From the NCBI GenBank assembly GCA_963840275.1, contig CAWIYK010000010.1, positions 806,001 through 870,000 on the forward strand: a stretch of DNA of 64,000 nucleotides, in the 5' to 3' direction. Below are positions 59,093 through 64,000 of this stretch, in pieces. The stretch's first letter is position 1, and each line of letters opens with the position of its first letter. The DNA comes from Actinophytocola sp963840275 (GTDB lineage Bacteria; Actinomycetota; Actinomycetes; Mycobacteriales; Pseudonocardiaceae). Under the pieces are notes generated by a model, which worked only from the letters and a program-made list of their open reading frames with translations, was not told the DNA's origin and made no database searches. The translations under genes were made by a program, and so were the position numbers.

Positions 59093-60865
59093 GTGTCCCT
59101 GCTCGAGGTCGAAGACCTGTCCGTCACGTACGACACGAAGCGCTCCGCGCCGACGCGCGCGGTGCGCGGCGTCAGCTTCTCGATCGAGGCGGGCGAATGC
59201 GTCGGTCTGCTCGGGGAGTCCGGCTGCGGCAAGTCCACACTGGGCAACGCGCTGCTGCGGCTGCTCGACCCGCCGGCCCGCATCACCGGCGGCACGATCC
59301 GGTTCGACGGCACGGACATCACCTCGCTCGACGAGGATGCCCTGCGGCCGCTGCGGTGGCGGCGACTGTCCACTGTGTTCCAGTCGTCGATGAGCTCGCT
59401 CAACCCCGTGCTGACGATCGAGGCGCAGTTTCGGGACATGTTCCGCACACACACGTCGCTGTCGGCCGACGAGATCCGGACGCGGACGGCCGAGCTGCTC
59501 GAGATGGTCCTGATCGAGCCGTCGTACATGCGGTTCCACCCGCACGAGCTGTCCGGCGGGATGAAGCAGCGGGTGGCGCTCGCGCTCGCGTTGGCGCTCG
59601 AGCCGAAGCTGGTGGTGCTCGACGAGCCGACGACCGGGCTCGACGTCGTCGTGCAGCGGTCCATCTTGGACAGTGTGCGGTCGCTGCAGCGCGAGCAGGG
59701 GTTCGCGGTGTTGCTGATCAGCCACGACCTCGGCACGGTGATGGAGGTCGCCGACCGGGTGATGGTGATGTACGCGGGCGGCATCGTGGAGTCACGGGCC
59801 GTCGGCGAGATGCTGCATCCGTACTCGCGGGGCCTGATGGGCAGCTACGCCGATCCCCGCGCGGAAACCGTTGACGTGACCTACATCCCGGGCCGCCCGC
59901 CGGTCCTGTCCCGCGACTACGACGGCTGCCTGTTCGTCGACCGCTGCCCGGTGGCGCTGCCCGAGTGCGCGGTCACCGCGCCGCCGCTGCGACCGGTGGC
60001 CGACGGGTTGGTGGCCTGCCATGTCGTGCCGGAGACGCGGGCGGACTTCGCCGCGTCGACGTTCGTGCGCAAGCAGCGCGGGTTGGCCTCGGCGCCCGCC
60101 GTGCTGTCGGTGACCGGGGTGCACAAGTCCTACACCCGGCGGCGCGCCACGGTGGACGCGGTGTCGGACGTGTCGTTCTCGCTGCGGCGCGGGCGGGTCA
60201 CCGCGTTGGTGGGGCAGAGCGGCAGCGGCAAGAGCACGATCGCGAAGCTGCTCACCGGTGTCGAGCGGCCGAGCTCCGGTTCGGTGGAGTTCGGCGACGT
60301 CGCGGTGCACCGGTTGCGTGGGCGGGCGCTGCGCCGGTACCGCAAGCACGTGCAGCTGGTGTTCCAGGACCCGTTCGCGGCGCTGAACCCGGTGCGCACG
60401 ATCCGGCAGACGCTGGTTCGCCCGCTGCGCAACCACCTCGGTCTGTCCGAGTCGGACGCCTACGATCGGTTGCCCGCGCTGCTGGACACGGTCGGGCTGC
60501 CGTCGTCCTTTCTGGACCGCTACCCGCACCAGCTCTCCGGTGGCCAGCGCCAACGCGTGGTGGTCGCACGGGCGCTGGCCCCGGAACCGGCGATCCTCAT
60601 CGCGGACGAACCGATCTCGATGCTGGACGTGTCGATCCGCGCGGAGATCGTCGAGCTGCTGGACCGGCTAGTCCACGAACGCGACCTCGCGATGCTGTAC
60701 ATCACCCACGACCTGCTGTCGGCGCGCCTGCTCGCGGACGAGGTCCTGGTGCTGCACAAGGGTTCCGTCGTCGAGGACGGTCCTACGCTCGAGGTGATCC
60801 GCAACGCGCGCGACCCGTACACAAAGCGCCTCCTCGACGCGCTGCCGAACCCGGTCAGCGGGTAA
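59093..60865 (+). CDS. ABC importer ATPase, fused DppD-DppF type (two ATP-binding cassettes)
   Basis: 590 residues with two complete cassettes. Domain 1: Walker A GESGCGKST (41-49), signature LSGGMKQRV, Walker B LVVLDEP. Domain 2 (from about 345): Walker A GQSGSGKST (about 374), signature LSGGQRQRV, Walker B ILIADEP. After domain 1 an oligopeptide-transporter C-terminal zinc-like motif with Cys is visible (CLFVDRCPVALPECAV, GLVACHV). GTG 59093 is placed right behind GAGGAG; GTG 59087 would lie inside it. Drives the DppBC-type permeases upstream. Confidence 0.93.
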   Translation: MSLLEVEDLSVTYDTKRSAPTRAVRGVSFSIEAGECVGLLGESGCGKSTLGNALLRLLDPPARITGGTIRFDGTDITSLDEDALRPLRWRRLSTVFQSSMSSLNPVLTIEAQFRDMFRTHTSLSADEIRTRTAELLEMVLIEPSYMRFHPHELSGGMKQRVALALALALEPKLVVLDEPTTGLDVVVQRSILDSVRSLQREQGFAVLLISHDLGTVMEVADRVMVMYAGGIVESRAVGEMLHPYSRGLMGSYADPRAETVDVTYIPGRPPVLSRDYDGCLFVDRCPVALPECAVTAPPLRPVADGLVACHVVPETRADFAASTFVRKQRGLASAPAVLSVTGVHKSYTRRRATVDAVSDVSFSLRRGRVTALVGQSGSGKSTIAKLLTGVERPSSGSVEFGDVAVHRLRGRALRRYRKHVQLVFQDPFAALNPVRTIRQTLVRPLRNHLGLSESDAYDRLPALLDTVGLPSSFLDRYPHQLSGGQRQRVVVARALAPEPAILIADEPISMLDVSIRAEIVELLDRLVHERDLAMLYITHDLLSARLLADEVLVLHKGSVVEDGPTLEVIRNARDPYTKRLLDALPNPVSG

Positions 60866-60872
60866 CGGGCAC

Positions 60873-61517
60873 TCAGGCCGCTGCGGGAGTCGACCGGTCG
60901 GTCACCAGGCGTACGGCGAGGCCGGCCAGCACCGTCCCCATCACGTAGCGCTGTACCCGCTGCCACAGTGGGCGGGCCGACAGGAACCGGGCGAGTGAGC
61001 CGGCGCCGAGCACGATCATCGCGTTGACCAGTAGCGCCACGGCGATCTGGATGCCGCCGAGGGTGAGGCTCTGCAGCGCGACCGAGCCGCCGGCGTGGTC
61101 GATGAACTGCGGCAGCAGCGCGATGTACAGCACGGCGATCTTGGGGTTCAGCAGGTTCGTGACGAGCCCCATCGTGAAGAGCCTGCGCGGCCGGTCCGGC
61201 GCCAGCTCGCGTGGCTGGAACGCCGACCGCCCACCCGGCCGCACCGTCTGCCACGCCAGGTACAGCAGGTACCCCGCGCCGCCGATCTTGAGCGCCAGGT
61301 ACGCGACCGGCACCGCGACGAAGATCGCCGTCAGACCCGCCGTCGCCGCGGCCAGGTAGACGCCGAAGCCGACGGCGACGCCGAGCAGCGACACCAGACC
61401 GGCGCGCCGGCCCTGCGTGATCGACCGGGAGACCAGGTAGATCATGTTCGGGCCCGGGGTGAGCACGAGTCCCAACTCCACCAGTGCGATACCCGCCGCG
61501 GCGGTCCAGCTGACCAT
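60873..61517 (-). CDS. LysE/RhtB-family exporter
   Basis: 214-residue amino-acid exporter family protein with six hydrophobic segments. Signature LVLTPGPNMIYLVSRSITQG, then KIGGAGYLLYLAWQTVRPG and FTMGLVTNLLNPKIAVLYIA. Convergent to the ABC ATPase gene, 7 bases apart. Not obviously part of the sugar system; substrate unknown. Confidence 0.88.
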   Translation of the reverse strand: MVSWTAAAGIALVELGLVLTPGPNMIYLVSRSITQGRRAGLVSLLGVAVGFGVYLAAATAGLTAIFVAVPVAYLALKIGGAGYLLYLAWQTVRPGGRSAFQPRELAPDRPRRLFTMGLVTNLLNPKIAVLYIALLPQFIDHAGGSVALQSLTLGGIQIAVALLVNAMIVLGAGSLARFLSARPLWQRVQRYVMGTVLAGLAVRLVTDRSTPAAA

Positions 61518-61573
61518 GCCGCGAGCATAGGTGGCACGGTCAGCCGGACGCGCGGGATTTCACCAGGTGGACG

Positions 61574-63109
61574 TCAGTCCCGGTAGACGGCGTAGCTGAA
61601 GCGGTCCATGCGCAGCAGACCGTTCTCGACGGACGTGCCGCTGCCGAGCACCTGGTCCCCGGACACCGGCAGGTCCGTCACCGCCGGGGTGAACGACGGG
61701 TTGACCGCCACCGTGAACCGGCCGCCCCTGCGGTAGACGAACGGGTAGCCCGGGTTGAGGATCTCCACGTCGCCGCCGGAACCGAGCTCCGGATTGTCCT
61801 TGCGCAACGCGATCAGCGACCGCACGAGGTTCAGCGTCGAGTCCGGGTCCGCCTGCTGCGCGGCCACGTTGGGACGCTCCGGCGACGGGTGCGGCGGCAG
61901 GTACGTGACGTCCGGATCGGCGGCGTCCCACTGCATCGGCGTCCGCGAGCCGGCCCGGTTGTACCCCGCGCGGGGCGGGCCGAGCACGCTGCCCTCGAAG
62001 TCTGGCAGGCCCGGCTGGAACTGCATGCCGATCTCGTCGCCGTAGTAGATCGCCGGCAGCGTCTGCCACGTGAGGATGAACACCAGCGCCGCACGCGCCT
62101 GCTCCGCCGTCCGCGAGCCGGCGACCAGCCGGGGGAAGTCGTGGTTCGCCGACGGCAGGACGATGTGTCCACTGTGGCCGATCACGCTCGACGCCGTGGC
62201 CCACTCGGCGAGGAAGTCCGCGATGGACCCGCCGCCGGAGGCGTCGAAGTAGCACGGCCGCGGCGGGTAGGTGTCGTCGTACACCGCGCCGTTGTGGAAC
62301 AGCGACCGGAACGCCTTGCTGTTGCCGAAGTGCAGGAAGAAGTCCGCGTGGAACCCGGCCGGCACCGACACCTGCGGCTGCGCCCACTCGCTGAACAGCG
62401 CCGCCGACGGGTGCGCGTGGTCGAGCCAGCCGCGCAGGTCCTGCCACAGCGCGGCGGTCTCCTTCTTGCCGGCGTCGTCCTTCACGAGCGACGACGCCAT
62501 GTCCACGCGGAAACCCGCGATCCCGGTCTGCAGCCAGTGGTCCATGATGTCGCGCAGCGCCTGACGGTTCTCGCGCGGCCCTTCCGCGTCGACCGGCTGG
62601 CGCCACGGCTCGTCCGGGTTCTTCCGTGCGTAGCCGAAGTTCAGCGCCGGCTGCACCGGGAAGAAGTTCGGCAGGTAGAAGCCGTCGCGGGTGCCCGGCG
62701 ACGGCTGGAAGCCCGGCGCCTGCCGGTCCGCCCACACGTACCGATGGTCGTTCGGGTCGTCGGCCGAACGGACGAACCACTCGTGCTGATCGGACGTGTG
62801 GCCGGCGACCAGGTCGAGTAACACGCGGATACCCTTGCGGGACGCGGAGTCCACGAGCTTGGCCAGGTCGTCCCTGCTGCCGTAGCGCGGGTCGATCGCG
62901 TAGTAGTCGCTGACGTCGTAGCCCGCGTCGCGCATGGGGGAGGCGAAGCACGGGTTGAGCCACACAGTGTTGACCCCGAGCCACGACAGGTAGTCCAGTT
63001 TGGACTCGATGCCGTTCAGGTCGCCGATGCCGTCCCCGTTGCTGTCCGCGAAACTCTGCGGGTAGATCTGGTACAGCACGGCGTCGGAAAGCCAGGCGGG
63101 CACGGGCAT
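61574..63109 (-). CDS. GH13 alpha-glucosidase (oligo-1,6-glucosidase-like)
   Basis: 511 residues, no signal peptide. Seen: AVLYQIYPQSFADSNGDGIG, nucleophile Asp203 in AGFRVDMASS, acid/base Glu241 in ALFSEWAQP, transition-state Asp324 in PSANHDFPR, and the GSRTPMQWDA segment. Active-site residues all present. Upstream of (on the minus strand after) the GH39 gene, 14 bases apart, so the two form one operon with the 5' part beyond the window. Hydrolyses alpha-linked glucosides taken up by a transporter. Confidence 0.9.
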   Translation of the reverse strand: MPVPAWLSDAVLYQIYPQSFADSNGDGIGDLNGIESKLDYLSWLGVNTVWLNPCFASPMRDAGYDVSDYYAIDPRYGSRDDLAKLVDSASRKGIRVLLDLVAGHTSDQHEWFVRSADDPNDHRYVWADRQAPGFQPSPGTRDGFYLPNFFPVQPALNFGYARKNPDEPWRQPVDAEGPRENRQALRDIMDHWLQTGIAGFRVDMASSLVKDDAGKKETAALWQDLRGWLDHAHPSAALFSEWAQPQVSVPAGFHADFFLHFGNSKAFRSLFHNGAVYDDTYPPRPCYFDASGGGSIADFLAEWATASSVIGHSGHIVLPSANHDFPRLVAGSRTAEQARAALVFILTWQTLPAIYYGDEIGMQFQPGLPDFEGSVLGPPRAGYNRAGSRTPMQWDAADPDVTYLPPHPSPERPNVAAQQADPDSTLNLVRSLIALRKDNPELGSGGDVEILNPGYPFVYRRGGRFTVAVNPSFTPAVTDLPVSGDQVLGSGTSVENGLLRMDRFSYAVYRD

Positions 63110-63123
63110 GAAGACTCCTCGCG

Positions 63124-64000
63124 TCAGCGCCGGGTCAGCCGCAGCGATCGGATTCCCGGCATGGGCAGCTCGAAGGCGATCGACGCGACCCCGTTGTCGC
63201 CGACCGCCACCTCTGCAAGGTACTCGATCGCGAGATCGTCGGCGGCGCGCAGCGCGGACCACTGCGACTCGTCCGGCCAGTCCCCGCCGCCGAGGTCCGA
63301 CCACACCCGTGCGATGTTCGCGTGCGTCTCGTCCACCCTGGCCGACGCGACCGTGTACGTGCCGGACGTCAAGCCGGACACCGACACCGTCACCGTGCGG
63401 TCCAGCGCCGGCGCACCGTCTATTTTGGACTGATCGAGGGTTCCGTTCCACACCAGCACGTCCACCGTGGACCCGTCCCGCGTCGCCAGCGCCTCCACGA
63501 GCGACGTGCCGCCGTCGCCGGTGCACTCCGCCGGCACCCGGCCGCCGGCCAGCCGGGAAAGCAGGTACAGCGCCCAGAACCGCGGCTTGCGCAGGTTTCC
63601 GACGGTCAGCAGGCCGAACCCGCCGTGCAGCAGCCGCGGCGCCCAGCCGAGCTCCTCGAACTGGTCCGAGCACACCCAGTAGGCCAGGCAGTCGGTCGAC
63701 GCGAGCGCGCTCTTCATACCCCGCAACACGAACGGCGCCGCGAACACCGTGTCGTTGACGCGGTGGAAGTGCGTCGGCGTGACACCCCACTCGGTCCACA
63801 GGATCTCCGGCTCCGGCTTCCCGGTCGCCTCGGCGAACGAGCGGGTCAGCGGCCGCATGTCCAGCGGCGCGTTGCCGTAGGTGTGCGTCGACACGAAGTC
63901 GATCGGCACGTCGTGCGCGCGGCAGTGCTCCAGCAGCGCGCCGACCCAGCCGGCCGCGGCCGACGACGGCCCGCCGACCCGGATCCTCGGGTCCACGTCC
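63124..64000 (-). CDS. GH39 beta-xylosidase-like glycosidase, C-terminal part
   Basis: About 292 residues of the C-terminal part; the frame is open at the window end, so the start lies beyond 64000. Seen: DFVSTHTYGNAPLDMRPLT, nucleophile Glu in ILWTEWGVTPTHFHRVND, SALASTDCLAYWVCSDQFEE and a C-terminal beta-sandwich (VTVSVSGLTSGTYTVASARV, AFELPMPGIRSLRLTRR). GH39 members cleave xylosides or alpha-L-iduronides; which one cannot be told from the visible part. Cotranscribed with the GH13 gene. Confidence 0.85.
   Translation of the reverse strand, partial: DVDPRIRVGGPSSAAAGWVGALLEHCRAHDVPIDFVSTHTYGNAPLDMRPLTRSFAEATGKPEPEILWTEWGVTPTHFHRVNDTVFAAPFVLRGMKSALASTDCLAYWVCSDQFEELGWAPRLLHGGFGLLTVGNLRKPRFWALYLLSRLAGGRVPAECTGDGGTSLVEALATRDGSTVDVLVWNGTLDQSKIDGAPALDRTVTVSVSGLTSGTYTVASARVDETHANIARVWSDLGGGDWPDESQWSALRAADDLAIEYLAEVAVGDNGVASIAFELPMPGIRSLRLTRR

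Overview
The window is very GC-rich, densely coding DNA from a filamentous actinomycete. The gene content (HelR-type RNA polymerase ATPase, 13E12/DUF222-HNH repeats, DUF664 and DUF1707 proteins, DasABC-like sugar importer, several IclR regulators) and the frequent word GTCCACNGTGGAC point to the Pseudonocardiales (Lentzea, Saccharothrix or Actinosynnema relatives); this placement is inference. There are no rRNA, tRNA, CRISPR or transposase genes.

Layout. 0-1.4 kb: the end of helR and a DUF664 remnant. 1.4-7.6 kb: a dual-domain TetR regulator with a cytochrome P450, divergent from a fadA-fadB beta-oxidation pair. 7.6-12.1 kb: a sugar ABC importer with a GH20 beta-N-acetylhexosaminidase. 12.2-14.9 kb: two decayed 13E12 copies and a DUF1707 membrane protein. 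14.9-23.2 kb: two divergent operons (lactonase, GntP permease, KDPG aldolase, D-aminoacylase-like deacylase, fold-III PLP enzyme; KDG kinase, IclR, RidA). Together they read as a complete route for N-acetyl-D-glucosaminate, the oxidised chitin monomer. 23.3-30 kb: a coupled purine catabolic operon (uric acid to allantoin, xanthine dehydrogenase, purine deaminase), with one frameshift in the molybdopterin subunit. 30.1-33.4 kb: a PAS-GGDEF-EAL protein, a tuf pseudogene and a small protein.

33.5-52.8 kb is a second catabolic region: amidohydrolase, IclR, second D-aminoacylase, FAH-family hydrolase, three Gfo/Idh/MocA oxidoreductases, IlvD/Edd dehydratase, zinc dehydrogenase, PIG-L-family protein, six-hairpin protein, class III aminotransferase, secreted glycosidase-like protein, SDR and a neutral-ceramidase-like protein. 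Six copies of a 15-bp palindrome TGRAA-N5-TTYCA lie in front of these units, suggesting one regulon. 52.8-64 kb: a GH35 beta-galactosidase divergent from an oligopeptide-type ABC importer with a fused double ATPase, then a LysE exporter, a GH13 alpha-glucosidase and the end of a GH39 glycosidase.

Overall the window looks like a chromosome-arm island for glycans and amino sugar acids. The strongest new signals are (i) the N-acetylglucosaminate locus sharing a palindrome TTGCRY-N3-RYGCAA, at identical distance from the start codon, with the chito-oligosaccharide importer, and (ii) the TGRAA-N5-TTYCA regulon. A caution: the frameshifts between 49.4 and 52.7 kb, and the one in the xanthine dehydrogenase gene, are almost all explained by single-base insertions. 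That is more like sequencing error than gene decay, so those genes may be intact in the organism.
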